Of a stretch of DNA of 47,393 bases, positions 23,264-32,315 are shown piece after piece (within the stretch, counting starts at the first letter, position 1; every line of letters begins with the position of its first letter). This DNA is from JAHCIE01 sp034431435. Lineage in GTDB: Bacteria > Chloroflexota > Anaerolineae > Epilineales > JAHCIE01. The DNA lies in assembly GCA_034431435.1 (NCBI GenBank), contig DAOUDG010000098.1:1-47393 (forward strand), given 5' to 3'. The position numbers were made by a program, and so were the translations under genes. Below the pieces are notes generated by a model, which had not been told where the DNA came from, searched no databases, and saw only the letters and a program-made list of their open reading frames with translations.

Positions 23264-25789
23264 CTAGCCAGCAAGCATGTCGCGCACAATCTGCGCATAC
23301 TCGTCGACAATGCTCGTCGCGCGTGCCTGCGAATCGGCCTCACTATAGACAAAGATGAACGGCTCGTCGGGGCTGGGCAGCATCAGCACCCACTCGCGCT
23401 CGCCCAGGCTCAACTCCATCCCCTCCGCGAGCGGCTCGCGGACCTCGCCAAACCGCTCGTGCAACTCACGCATGATACGCCCTCGATGATCCCACGGGCA
23501 TTCCACGCGGCGCTCGGCCCGATGCACTGCCGGCAATGCGTCAAGCACGTCGGACAGCTCCATCTTCTGGCGGGCCAGATACTCCAGCAGCTTGGCGACC
23601 CCGAACAGGCCATCAATCGTAGGCTGGAACGAGGGAAACACGGTGTTTCCCAACCCATCCACAGCCAGCACCACCTCCTCGCGACGGGCCGCCTTCATCA
23701 TCTCGGCCGGATCAAGGCGCGTTCGCCACACCTGACCGCCTAACTCAGCGGCGATTTGCTCGAAGGCATGCGACGCCGTGACCGGCACCACGACCACGCT
23801 GCCCGGTCGGTCGTGCCACGCCAACCAGGCCAGGGCGGCCGCCGCCGCCGTCTCGGGAACCAGACGCCCCATATTGTCGACGAGGAACAGGCGCTCGCCG
23901 CCCACGTCCAGCCGTACACCCATGTGGGCCGTCACCGCCTGAGTAATGAGGCGCAACTGCTCCCGTTCACCATCGAAGTCCTTGCGCAGAATCGACATGC
24001 GATTCTCATCGAGCTGCGCATTCAGGGCCACCACGCTACAACCCAAACCGGTGAGCGCGGCCGGCAGCACACTGCTCGTCGGCGCATTGGCGCAGTCGAC
24101 GACAACCTTGAAGCGCCGGCCGCGAATCGCCTCGGTATCGAGAGCCGCCATGAACCCAGCCGTGTACCGTTCCTGGACCTGGGGCATCTCCTGTATCGTG
24201 CCGATCTCCTCGAGGTAGACTCGTCGATAATCTTCGCGAAAGAACACGCGCTCAATTTCACGCTCGACGCTACGGCTCAGATTCATGCCCTCGCTGTCGT
24301 AGAAGCGAATATCCACCACGCGACTATCGAAGGGGGATGTGCGCACGTGGATAGCGCCGGCCGCCCTATCGCTCGACACAAAGTAGCGCATCACGGGAAT
24401 GGGCACTAAATTAGTATCGTGGACGTGCACGCCCGCCGACGGCAGACCTGCGATGATCGCCCGTTTGAGCATCCGCGCCGAGCGTGTCGGGTCACGGTTG
24501 ATGACGACGCTCGACCCTTGCGGCAGGATACTCGCGTAAGCCGCCCCCAGCCGGGCAGCGAACTCAGGCGTCAGGTCCACGTTCACGAGGCCCGACACGC
24601 CGAAGCGGCTGAAGAGCGTGCGCCGGCCCTGAGAACCCCAGATGATAGAATTGCGCACACTCGACCCGGCGTCGATGGCCTTGCCCGGCCAGATCTTGAC
24701 CCCCGCGTGGATGATAGCGCCTTCTTCGACCCCGGTGCCATCGCCAATGACCGCCCCTTCATACACGGAGGTGCGATTCTTGAGGTTGCACGAGCGCCCG
24801 ATAATCGCGCCCCGCACCTCGGCATTCTCGCCGATGTAGCAATTGCGCCAGATGATACTGCGATCGATGTAGGCGTGGTTGTCCACCACGGAGAACGAGC
24901 GAATCACGCTCGGCCCCTGTACCACCACACCGCCCTTGATCTTCACGCCGTGGCCCAGGTAGATGGGGCCATACAGTTGGGCGTCTGGAGCAATATCGAC
25001 ATCCCCATCTACCCAGATGTCACCACCAATGTTGCGGCCCAGCTCGATGCCCTTCACCTTACGCTCCAGGACATCCGCGTTGGCCTGCATGTACTCCTGG
25101 AGCGTGCCGACGTCCGTCCAGTAGTCTTCGCTGATGTAGCCGTACAGGGCTTCGCCGCCCTCTAGCATGGCGGGGAAGAGGTCTTTGGCAAAATCGAAGG
25201 GGACATCGGCGGGGATATCATCCAACACAGCGCGGTCGAGAACGTAGATGCCGGTGTTGACCGTATCGGACATCACCTCGCCCCAACTGGGCTTCTCCTG
25301 AAATCGGATGACGCGGCCCTCAGGGTCGGTGACGACCACGCCATAGTCTGGCGGCTGAAGCACACGATGCAGCACGATCGTTACCCGACCATCGTGGGCG
25401 CGGTGATACGCCAGGACGGCGCTGAGATCGATATCGGTGACCGCGTCGCCGCTAATGACCAGGAACGGGCCGTCAAGCCGATCGGCGGCATGCTTGACAC
25501 TACCCGCCGTGCCCAGGGGCTGCTCCTCGACACTATACTCGATGCGCATCCCCATGTCGCTGCCATCGCCCAGATAATCCTGAATCTGGTCCGGCATATA
25601 CTGCAGAGTCACCACAAGGTCCAGAATATCGTGGCGGCGCAGCAGGTCGCGGATGTGCCCGATGACCGGCTTGGCAGCGATGGGCACGACGGGCTTCGGC
25701 CGGCCGACGGTCAACGGTCGCAGGCGCGAGCCAGCCCCGCCCGCCATCACCACCGCCTTGATTCTCGTAGCCAAACTTTCTTGGGTCAT
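23264..25789 (-). CDS. Nucleotidyltransferase with left-handed beta-helix and degenerate phosphomannomutase domain (GDP-mannose pyrophosphorylase-like)
   Basis: This 841-residue fusion has an N-terminal sugar-1-phosphate nucleotidyltransferase (V-V-M-A-G-G-A-G-S-R-L-R-P near 13-25, G-R-P-K-P-V-V-P, I-S-G-D-A-V-T-D), a hexapeptide beta-helix from about 250 to 375, and a phosphohexomutase-like C-terminal half. The C-terminal half keeps an R-D-x-x-R-S remnant (N-R-D-P-T-R-S). It lacks the phosphoserine loop S-H-N-P (here R-T-S-P-F-D-S) and the metal loop D-G-D-x-D-R (here L-D-V-G-G-E-R). It is therefore probably not an active mutase. Proteins of this architecture are annotated as mannose-1-phosphate guanylyltransferases in Actinobacteria and Chloroflexota. 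ATG 25789 starts the domain; an upstream start adds only unrelated residues. Confidence 0.9.
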   Translation of the reverse strand: MTQESLATRIKAVVMAGGAGSRLRPLTVGRPKPVVPIAAKPVIGHIRDLLRRHDILDLVVTLQYMPDQIQDYLGDGSDMGMRIEYSVEEQPLGTAGSVKHAADRLDGPFLVISGDAVTDIDLSAVLAYHRAHDGRVTIVLHRVLQPPDYGVVVTDPEGRVIRFQEKPSWGEVMSDTVNTGIYVLDRAVLDDIPADVPFDFAKDLFPAMLEGGEALYGYISEDYWTDVGTLQEYMQANADVLERKVKGIELGRNIGGDIWVDGDVDIAPDAQLYGPIYLGHGVKIKGGVVVQGPSVIRSFSVVDNHAYIDRSIIWRNCYIGENAEVRGAIIGRSCNLKNRTSVYEGAVIGDGTGVEEGAIIHAGVKIWPGKAIDAGSSVRNSIIWGSQGRRTLFSRFGVSGLVNVDLTPEFAARLGAAYASILPQGSSVVINRDPTRSARMLKRAIIAGLPSAGVHVHDTNLVPIPVMRYFVSSDRAAGAIHVRTSPFDSRVVDIRFYDSEGMNLSRSVEREIERVFFREDYRRVYLEEIGTIQEMPQVQERYTAGFMAALDTEAIRGRRFKVVVDCANAPTSSVLPAALTGLGCSVVALNAQLDENRMSILRKDFDGEREQLRLITQAVTAHMGVRLDVGGERLFLVDNMGRLVPETAAAAALAWLAWHDRPGSVVVVPVTASHAFEQIAAELGGQVWRTRLDPAEMMKAARREEVVLAVDGLGNTVFPSFQPTIDGLFGVAKLLEYLARQKMELSDVLDALPAVHRAERRVECPWDHRGRIMRELHERFGEVREPLAEGMELSLGEREWVLMLPSPDEPFIFVYSEADSQARATSIVDEYAQIVRDMLAG

Positions 25790-25957
25790 GATACCTATGC
25801 CTTCTCGACAGTCCATCTATGCTAACGTATCTTCGGCCTATTGGCAAGTGCAACCTTCTCGTGCGCCGTGCGTATAGAGTGTCAGAAGTCTATCCTGGAT
25901 ATACTGTGCCAGACGCACTCCGCGCCCCAACTCGCGCGGCTCTGGCTGGAGGAACCC

Positions 25958-26401
25958 ATGACCGAGACCCCGAACCCAACGCCGAATACCCCCAACGAGC
26001 CAGCCAGGGGCGAGACGCGCCCCGATCTGGCGCAAGATCTGCGCGGGCTTGCCGACACGCTGGAGCAGGCCGTGCGCGGCCTCGCCAGCAGCGAGAAGAC
26101 CAAAGACCTGGAGCAGGAAGTACGCCGTGGCTTCGGCACGTTGCGCAGTCAGACCGAGGCGGCGCTGAAGGACGCCAAGGTTCCGGAGGCGGCCCAAGAG
26201 TTCAGCGCCCAGGCCAAGCGAGTCGCCGGTGACGTCGTGCAGGCCAAGCCGGCGCAGCAGGTGCTATCCATCTTCGCCAAGGGTATCGCCAACCTCAATC
26301 AGCAACTTGCGAAGTACATCACCGAGGAGCAAGCGCCTGGCGCGCCCACCACGGGCAAGGCCGACGACGCAGCCACCGCCAGCAACGATCCCAGCATCTA
26401 G
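25958..26401 (+). CDS. Small helical hypothetical protein
   Basis: This 147-residue hydrophilic protein has a Pro/Thr/Asn-rich N terminus (1-22), a largely helical Glu/Lys/Ala/Gln-rich middle that could form coiled coils (D-L-A-Q-D-L-R-G-L-A-D-T-L-E-Q-A and T-K-D-L-E-Q-E-V-R-R-G-F), and an Ala/Thr-rich end. The middle has an amphipathic look similar to apolipoprotein-like or YtxH-like stress proteins, but I cannot name a family. No signal peptide or membrane helix is seen. ATG 25958 has GGAGG five bases before it. It is divergent from the nucleotidyltransferase and ends at a strong terminator. Confidence 0.75.
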   Translation: MTETPNPTPNTPNEPARGETRPDLAQDLRGLADTLEQAVRGLASSEKTKDLEQEVRRGFGTLRSQTEAALKDAKVPEAAQEFSAQAKRVAGDVVQAKPAQQVLSIFAKGIANLNQQLAKYITEEQAPGAPTTGKADDAATASNDPSI

Positions 26402-26429
26402 CCGCCACCGCCTCGGTTCCCTGACACGG

Positions 26430-26457
26430 GCACAGCCGCGCTGACGCGCGGCTGTGC
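26430..26457. terminator. Bidirectional terminator, 12-bp perfect stem
   Basis: GCACAGCCGCGC (26430-26441) pairs exactly with GCGCGGCTGTGC (26446-26457) around a TGAC loop, between two convergent genes. The last base is shared with the stop of the metallo-hydrolase. It is the strongest hairpin in the window. Confidence 0.75.
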
Positions 26458-27473
26458 TACATTTCGCCGCCCACCGCCTCCACCGAAACCGCCAGCAGTT
26501 CGTAGCGGACCAGGCCATCGTCGCTCTCCTGCTCGCGCACCCGATCCTGCGTCTCCAGCACGTCGAGATGCCCCACAACCTCCGACAGCCCCAGGAATAC
26601 GGCGCTAGTGGGTAGTTGTGGGAACAGGTCCAGCGTCAGCTCATACGCCGTGCGCGGGCCGTCCGTCAGCAGGCTCGCCACCTGCTCCATCCGCTCGACG
26701 TGGTGCGCCAGCCGCTCGCTAATCAGCGCACGATGATTCAGTACCGGCGGCCCATGCCCCGCCCAGGCCACGCTGATGTCCAGCTCGGCCACCCGCTTGA
26801 GCGAGGCGATGTAATCCACCAGGCTACGGGCGCGCTGCTGAACGCCAATCGGTGGTTCCAGCAACGGGTTGGAGCTAACCTTGAGCAAGAGATGGTCGCC
26901 CGCGATCATCTGCCGCGAACGCGGCTCGTACAGGCTGATGTGGCTACCGGCGTGGCCCGGCGTGTATAGGACCCGCCACGGCACACCGCCCATTTGGACC
27001 ACATCGCTGTCGTGGACCGTGCGCACCACCGCACCGGGCGTCAGCGACTCGGCATACCCGACGCTGGCGGATAGGGCCTGCTCCATGCGCACGCGCCGCT
27101 CGGCGGGCACGCCGGCGCGCGCCCAGAACTCGGAGAAGTAGCGGCCCCGCTTCACCCACTCACCCGGCGTATCGTCCAACCACAACTTGGAACGCGGATG
27201 CGCCACCACCGGCGCGCCGCACGCCGCCACCACGCGCCTCAGCAAGCCGTAGTGGTCCATGTGGGCGTGCGTCAGCACAATCTGTCGTACATCCTCGACA
27301 CGTCGCCCGCACTCTGCCAGCCCTGCCAGCAGCGCGTCCCAGGCCGCTTCGGTCGCCGGCCCCGCGTCGACCAGAGTCAGCGCGTCGCCGTCGATGACAT
27401 AGGCATTCACCGGGCCGATCGGAAACGGCGTTGGCACGCTGATCGGCACGACGCGCGGCTCCAGGCTCATCAT
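26457..27473 (-). CDS. Metallo-beta-lactamase-fold hydrolase
   Basis: This 338-residue cytoplasmic hydrolase has the di-metal motif H-A-H-M-D-H (69-74), His174 in T-P-G-H-A-G-S-H, Asp193 in A-G-D-H and His240 in A-G-H-G, so both metal sites are complete. The C-terminal 90 residues are helical (A-Y-E-L-T-L-D-L-F onward), like the winged-helix cap of glyoxalase II/LACTB2-type proteins. The start ATG 27473 overlaps the stop of the MaoC gene (ATGA), so the two are coupled. The substrate is likely a thioester or other activated ester, and the MaoC partner supports an acyl-CoA connection by inference. Confidence 0.92.
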   Translation of the reverse strand: MMSLEPRVVPISVPTPFPIGPVNAYVIDGDALTLVDAGPATEAAWDALLAGLAECGRRVEDVRQIVLTHAHMDHYGLLRRVVAACGAPVVAHPRSKLWLDDTPGEWVKRGRYFSEFWARAGVPAERRVRMEQALSASVGYAESLTPGAVVRTVHDSDVVQMGGVPWRVLYTPGHAGSHISLYEPRSRQMIAGDHLLLKVSSNPLLEPPIGVQQRARSLVDYIASLKRVAELDISVAWAGHGPPVLNHRALISERLAHHVERMEQVASLLTDGPRTAYELTLDLFPQLPTSAVFLGLSEVVGHLDVLETQDRVREQESDDGLVRYELLAVSVEAVGGEM

Positions 27474-27940
27474 CCTGGACCTTCCCCCGCCTGGATAAGC
27501 ACGTTCCATAGCCCGCGCTGGCAGACATCGCCCTTCTGATTGACGACGCTGACAGCCAGAATCACCTGGCCGCCACCGAGGCGTGGCACGGCCTTCGTCT
27601 CGGCGACGCGGGCCGCGACATGGATCGTATCGCCAATGAAGATCGGCTTGCTGAACTTCCACTCATCGATGCCCCGGAACGCCAGCGCCGTTCCTTCGAT
27701 GACGCCCATTCGCGCCAGCAGCCCCGTTGCGATACTCAGGCCCAACGCGCCGTGGGCGATACGCTGACCGAAGGGCGTCTCAGCCGCCCACACCGCATCA
27801 CTATGCAGCTGCGTCCAGTCGCCCGTGAGGGCCGAAAACTGCACGATGTCCGTCTCCGTGACCGTGCGGCCCGGCGAGACCAATTCATCCCCAGCCTGGA
27901 ACTCCTCGAAGTAGAGACCTCGCCCCCTGCGGTCTGTCAT
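27470..27940 (-). CDS. MaoC-like hotdog hydratase
   Basis: This 156-residue single-hotdog protein of the MaoC/(R)-specific enoyl-CoA hydratase family has the hydratase-2 dyad Asp41/His46 in G-D-W-T-Q-L-H-S-D, followed by the expected P-F-G-Q-R-I-A-H-G (56-64). It probably hydrates enoyl-CoA thioesters as a dimer. AAGGAG lies six bases before ATG 27940, which decides the start against a longer frame that runs into the promoter. It is the first gene of a two-gene operon with the metallo-hydrolase. Confidence 0.93.
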   Translation of the reverse strand: MTDRRGRGLYFEEFQAGDELVSPGRTVTETDIVQFSALTGDWTQLHSDAVWAAETPFGQRIAHGALGLSIATGLLARMGVIEGTALAFRGIDEWKFSKPIFIGDTIHVAARVAETKAVPRLGGGQVILAVSVVNQKGDVCQRGLWNVLIQAGEGPG

Positions 27941-27990
27941 AGTAGCTCCTTGTCGCCATGATGGGCGCCGATGCGCCGCGCAGCGCCTCA

Positions 27991-28019
27991 ATTCTACAGT
28001 TGTCGCGGCGCAAGGCCAA
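27991..28019 (-). promoter_or_regulatory. Promoter for the MaoC/metallo-hydrolase operon
   Basis: On the minus strand TTGGCC (28014-28019), a 17-base spacer and TAGAAT (27991-27996) lie 51 bases upstream of ATG 27940. Confidence 0.55.
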
Positions 28020-28071
28020 ACATTTAACATTCATTTTTCACTTCCATGTTTCGGTTTCGCCCTTTCTCGGC

Positions 28072-28077
28072 TACAAT
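28072..28077 (+). promoter_or_regulatory. -10 element for the propeller lipoprotein
   Basis: TACAAT lies 47 bases before the ATG at 28124, at the end of an A+T-rich stretch (28020-28080). The same GGC-TACAATT string recurs upstream of the cyclase gene at 29559-29568. Confidence 0.45.
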
Positions 28078-28123
28078 TATCCCTCGTCCGACCCCTCGCC
28101 CTACATAGGAGAGGCCGCGCGCC

Positions 28124-29464
28124 ATGTGGATGACCACTCGGTCGAACACCTCTCGATGGCTTGCACTACTCCTGCCGGTGTTAGCCCTGGCGGCCGCCGC
28201 ATGCGGGTCGTCGTCCACATTGCCCCCTGCCACCAGAACGCCGCCGAGCATGGCGGCCAGCCCACCGCCCACTGCGCGGCCGGCGGCCATCGCGGCGACA
28301 CCCTCGGCCAGTCCCACGCCGCCCAGCGCGTCAGGGTGGCGGCGATTCACTACCGCCGACGGGCTTGGCTCGAACGATGTACTGGCGGTCCGCGCCGCCG
28401 ATATCAGCTCGACAGGAATCGAGACCGCCTGCATCACGTATGGCTCCCCGCTTGGCGGTTCCGTCTGGGTAGGCAGCGCGGGCGGCGGTCTGAGCTGGTG
28501 GGATGGGGCGAGATGGCAGACCGTCACCCACGCCACCCCCGGCGTCACGCTCGCCGCCGACACCATCCTGGCCCTGTTTATCATGCCGCGCGGCCGCGTC
28601 CTCATCGGCACCAGCGCCGGCCTCAGCACCCATTGCCCTAACAAGGAGAGTCTGCTCTGGCGATTCTCGCCCCTGGTCTGGCAGCCACCCACCAGCGCCG
28701 TCCAGGCCATCGCCGTGGTCAACAACTCCCACTGGTACGGGCTGTCGGATGGAGTCCACGGCATGTGGCAGGGCAAAGAGGTCTTTACCTTCACCCCGGC
28801 CCAGGGCCTCGGCGCAGCGGACGTGCGCGCCCTGGCCGGCGACGCTCTCTTGCCTTACAGCCACGTCTGGGCGGGCACGTGGGGCGGCGGCATCACTCTG
28901 TTCGATGCCTCGTCGCGCCCCTATCGCCTGCGGCACACCTTCACCACGGCAACATCCGACCTGGGTAGCGACCGTGTCACCAGCCTCGCCGTCGATCCTC
29001 ACTCGCCTACTGGCCACCGCGCCCTGTGGGTAGGATTCGCCGCCGACCCGGCAACAGGGCAGCCGGGCGGTGTCAGCCGCTACGAGTTCAATATGGCCCG
29101 CCCCACCGAAGGCGTCTGGCAGACCTTCTGGGCCGACGGGAGTGGACTGCCTGCCGCCTCCGTCCAGGCAGTGGGCGTGGATGCCAGCGGCGATGTGTGG
29201 GTCGGTACGACGGCCGGCCTGGCGCGTCGCGCCTCAGAGAGCGGGGCGTGGAGCGTGTATACCGCCGCCAACACCGGCGGCCAGCTCGGCGTCGATAGCG
29301 TGTCATCCATCAGCCTCGCCCCTGACGGGACGCGCTGGTTCGGCACACGCGGCGGCGGCGTCACCGCCCTCAGCGGCTCCCCACCACCGCCCATGCCCGT
29401 CACACCCACCCCCACGCCCGCCGCCCGACAATTCCTCCCCCTCCTCCAGCGCGGCGACCATTGA
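28124..29464 (+). CDS. Lipoprotein with two-component-regulator-propeller-like repeats
   Basis: This 446-residue lipoprotein has a signal peptide with lipobox A-A-A-C (Cys27), a Pro/Ala/Thr linker to about residue 70, and then repeats with the propeller signature V-W-V-G-(S/T)-x-x-G-(G/L) (for example S-V-W-V-G-S-A-G-G-G-L, H-V-W-A-G-T-W-G-G-G-I, D-V-W-V-G-T-T-A-G-L-A, R-W-F-G-T-R-G-G-G-V). These resemble the sensor propellers of hybrid two-component systems, but no kinase is attached. The protein ends in a second Pro/Thr run followed by Q-F-L-P-L-L-Q-R-G, a tail seen on many Chloroflexota secreted proteins. GGAGAGG precedes the ATG; a Met two codons later is also possible. Confidence 0.88.
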   Translation: MWMTTRSNTSRWLALLLPVLALAAAACGSSSTLPPATRTPPSMAASPPPTARPAAIAATPSASPTPPSASGWRRFTTADGLGSNDVLAVRAADISSTGIETACITYGSPLGGSVWVGSAGGGLSWWDGARWQTVTHATPGVTLAADTILALFIMPRGRVLIGTSAGLSTHCPNKESLLWRFSPLVWQPPTSAVQAIAVVNNSHWYGLSDGVHGMWQGKEVFTFTPAQGLGAADVRALAGDALLPYSHVWAGTWGGGITLFDASSRPYRLRHTFTTATSDLGSDRVTSLAVDPHSPTGHRALWVGFAADPATGQPGGVSRYEFNMARPTEGVWQTFWADGSGLPAASVQAVGVDASGDVWVGTTAGLARRASESGAWSVYTAANTGGQLGVDSVSSISLAPDGTRWFGTRGGGVTALSGSPPPPMPVTPTPTPAARQFLPLLQRGDH

Positions 29465-29538
29465 CCCTGGCGTCACGCAGGGCTGCGCCCATCGCGGGCA
29501 GGCCTGGCATGTCAGCCCGCGACTGGGAGTCGTGGCCC

Positions 29539-29567
29539 TGGACAGCCAGCGGCTTGCCGGCTACAAT
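29539..29567 (+). promoter_or_regulatory. Promoter for the cyclase-NB-ARC-TPR gene
   Basis: TGGACA (29539-29544), a 17-base spacer and TACAAT (29562-29567) give a near-consensus sigma-A promoter, with transcription starting near 29574. An ATG at 29580 would be almost leaderless. ATG 29595 has a GGAGAGG/GAGG site. Confidence 0.65.
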
Positions 29568-29594
29568 TGCCTCACAAGCATGGAGAGGCAGAGG

Positions 29595-32288
29595 ATGACA
29601 GCTGAATCACCTGGGGTGCTGACCTTCTTGTTTACCGACATCCAGGGCAGCACCCAGCTATGGGAAAAGTACCCCCAGGCGATGGCGATCGCCCTGGCGC
29701 GTCATGACGCCTTGCTTCGGCAGGCCGTCGAAGCCAGTGGCGGTCACATCTTCAAGACGGCCGGCGACGCTGTATACGCCGTGTTTATCCGACCCCAGGC
29801 CAGCCTTGACGCGGCCCTGGCAGGCCAGCGCGCCCTGCTGGGGGAAGCCTGGGGGGAGACAGGACCGCTGCGGGTACGCATGGCCCTCCACACCGGCGTC
29901 GCCGATGCCGGCGACGGCGACTACTTCGGCCCCCCGCTCGGTCGGCTTAGCCGCCTCATCGCCGTCGGCCACGGCGGTCAGATTCTCGTCTCAGCGGCAA
30001 CCTACGAGATGATTCGCGATAGCCTGCCCGACGGCGTCTCGCTCCGCGACCTGGGTGAACAGCGGCTCAAGGACCTGACCCGACCCGAGCACATCTATCA
30101 GATTGTTGCCCCCGACCTGCCCCTGGACTTTCCGCCGCTCCGTAGCCTTGCGAACCGCCCCAACAATCTCCCGGCTCACCCGTCGCCGCTCGTGGGCCGT
30201 GAGCGCGAAGCAGCCGACATCCAGGCACTGCTGACGCGGAATGATGTCGCGCTGGTGACGCTGACGGGGCCTGGCGGGACGGGCAAGACGCGACTCAGCC
30301 TTCAGGTGGCAGCCAACATGATCGACCAGTTCGACGACGGCGTCTTCGTCGTCAGCCTGGCGGCCATCTCCGACCCGGCCCTGGTGTTGCCTGCCATCGC
30401 CCAAACCCTCGACATCCGCGAGACCGGCAGCCGGCCCGCCTCGGAAACGTTGCGCGATTTCCTGCGCGACAAGCACATGCTCCTGGTACTCGACAACTTC
30501 GAACAAGTCGTTGACGCTGGCCCCAGTGTCGCCACCCTGCTGGCCGACGCGCCGCGCCTCAAACTGCTGGTGACCAGTCGCATCGTGCTTCGGGTCCGCG
30601 CGGAATACGAATACCCCGTACCGTCGCTGGAGCTACCGCCCGCCGATGACGAGCCAGATATCCCCCCCCAACCGCACCCCGCATCGACAGCCGCCCGCAT
30701 CAGCCAGTACGCCGCAGTGCGGCTGTTCATCGAGCGCGCCCGCGCCGTCAGGCCTGAGTTCGAGGTCACCAACGACAATGCCGCCGCCGTCGCCGAGATC
30801 TGCACTCGCCTCGATGGCCTGCCGCTCGCGATCGAGCTGGCTGCCGCGCGCGCGCGCCTCCTCTCGCCCCAGGCGATTCTCCAGCGCCTCGACCACAGCC
30901 TCACCCTGCTCACGGGCGGTGCACGCGACCTACCCCAACGGCAGCAGACCCTGCGCAACGCTATCGCCTGGAGCTACGACCTGCTGGATGAGATCGAGCG
31001 GCGCCTGTTCCGCCGCCTCGGCGTCTTTGTCGGTGGGTTCTCACTCGAAGCCGCCGATACCGTCGCCAGCGACGACAACGCCAACTCGGTTCTCGATGGC
31101 CTCGACTCCCTGGTCGCCAAGAGCCTGCTCACCCAGCACATCGACAGCGGAGGTGACCCGCGCTTCCGCATGCTGGAAACGATTCGCGAGTTCGCCACGG
31201 ACACTCTGACCGCCTCCGACGAGGAGGCCGCCGTGCGCCTGCGGCACGCCCGTTACTACCAGGGGTTCGCCACCAAGGCTGTCCACGAGCTGAACCGTCG
31301 CGACCAGCTGCTGTGGACCACCCGGCTCGAGCAGGACTTGGACAACGTGTGGGCAGCCCTGGGGTGGTCGCTCGATCACCAGCACAGCGACGTGGCTCTG
31401 GAGATGGCCTGGCAGATGAGCACTTTCTGTGACGTGCGCGGCTACCTCAGCCAGGGCTGCCACTGGCTGGACGCCGTGACGGCGGCAGTCCCCAACCCAA
31501 CCCCAGAGCAGCGGCTCAAGCTGAGGACCGGCGCCGTACTGCTGGCCCTGCGCCAGGGCTCACTGGCACTGGCGCGCGAGATGAGCGAGGAGGCCCGTGT
31601 CCTGGCCCCGACCGTCGCGGACCCCTGGCTGCAAGCGATGGTGGCGCGCAACCTGGGACTGGTCGCCCTGTACACTGGCGACATCAAGGCCTCCATCGAG
31701 TGGCACGAGCAGGCCTATCAGCAATTCACGGCGACCGGCGCCGACCCCGAAGCCGCGTCCATGCGCGGCAACGTCGCCATCCTGTACGCCCTGGCAGGGC
31801 AGTTAGACCTCGCCGAGACCAACGCGCGGCAGTCGGTACAATTGGCGGAGCGGGCGGGAGATCTCCTCACCAGCGCCCGAGCAACCTGGGTCCTCGGCTT
31901 CGCCGCCCTGCTGCGGCAAGACTACGATCGCGCCGAGGTCCAGCTGAAGGACGCGCTGCGTCGCCTCCAACCCCTGGGCGAGAAACTCTTCACTAGCAAC
32001 TGTCTCATCAGCCTGGCAGTGCTGGCCGTCGGCCGTGGCGAGGGCGAGCGAGCCGCCCGCCTCTTTGGCGCGGAGGAGCGCGTGCGTGAGCTGCGTGGCG
32101 CGGTCGTGCCGGCCCCGGCCATCTACGCGCGTTTCGTCAGCATGCTGCGCGAGGGCTTCCCGGCCGACATGGTCGAGCGGGAATGGGCCGCCGGCCGCGA
32201 GATGAGTCTGAACCAGGCCGTCGCCTACGCCCTAGACGAGGATAGCAACGATAGGCCCTCGCCGGCCCAGGCGGTCGCACTTGTGTGA
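29595..32288 (+). CDS. Class III cyclase domain - NB-ARC ATPase - TPR regulator
   Basis: This 897-residue signalling protein has an N-terminal class III nucleotide cyclase domain (1-170) with metal-binding Asp15 (F-T-D-I-Q-G-S-T) and Asp58 (F-K-T-A-G-D-A), and Lys54 suits adenine. The transition-state Asn is missing: the usual Y-F-G-P-P-V-N-R is Y-F-G-P-P-L-G-R here (Gly116), while Arg120 is kept. A P-loop G-P-G-G-T-G-K-T (225-232), a Walker B L-L-V-L-D-N-F-E and G-L-P-L-A-I-E-L mark an NB-ARC/AAA-type ATPase. The C-terminal 350 residues are TPR-like. No DNA-binding domain is seen. An in-frame ATG five codons earlier (29580) is possible. Catalytic activity is doubtful, and it may work as a nucleotide-sensing scaffold. 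Confidence 0.92.
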   Translation: MTAESPGVLTFLFTDIQGSTQLWEKYPQAMAIALARHDALLRQAVEASGGHIFKTAGDAVYAVFIRPQASLDAALAGQRALLGEAWGETGPLRVRMALHTGVADAGDGDYFGPPLGRLSRLIAVGHGGQILVSAATYEMIRDSLPDGVSLRDLGEQRLKDLTRPEHIYQIVAPDLPLDFPPLRSLANRPNNLPAHPSPLVGREREAADIQALLTRNDVALVTLTGPGGTGKTRLSLQVAANMIDQFDDGVFVVSLAAISDPALVLPAIAQTLDIRETGSRPASETLRDFLRDKHMLLVLDNFEQVVDAGPSVATLLADAPRLKLLVTSRIVLRVRAEYEYPVPSLELPPADDEPDIPPQPHPASTAARISQYAAVRLFIERARAVRPEFEVTNDNAAAVAEICTRLDGLPLAIELAAARARLLSPQAILQRLDHSLTLLTGGARDLPQRQQTLRNAIAWSYDLLDEIERRLFRRLGVFVGGFSLEAADTVASDDNANSVLDGLDSLVAKSLLTQHIDSGGDPRFRMLETIREFATDTLTASDEEAAVRLRHARYYQGFATKAVHELNRRDQLLWTTRLEQDLDNVWAALGWSLDHQHSDVALEMAWQMSTFCDVRGYLSQGCHWLDAVTAAVPNPTPEQRLKLRTGAVLLALRQGSLALAREMSEEARVLAPTVADPWLQAMVARNLGLVALYTGDIKASIEWHEQAYQQFTATGADPEAASMRGNVAILYALAGQLDLAETNARQSVQLAERAGDLLTSARATWVLGFAALLRQDYDRAEVQLKDALRRLQPLGEKLFTSNCLISLAVLAVGRGEGERAARLFGAEERVRELRGAVVPAPAIYARFVSMLREGFPADMVEREWAAGREMSLNQAVAYALDEDSNDRPSPAQAVALV

Positions 32289-32309
32289 CACGCTTCCAGC
32301 GGCGATAAT
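32281..32309 (+). promoter_or_regulatory. Leaderless promoter of the DNA ligase gene
   Basis: TTGTGT (32281-32286), a 17-base spacer and GATAAT (32304-32309) end six bases before ATG 32316. No Shine-Dalgarno exists upstream. Transcription would begin at or next to the A of the start codon. Confidence 0.5.
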
Positions 32310-32315
32310 CTCTAC

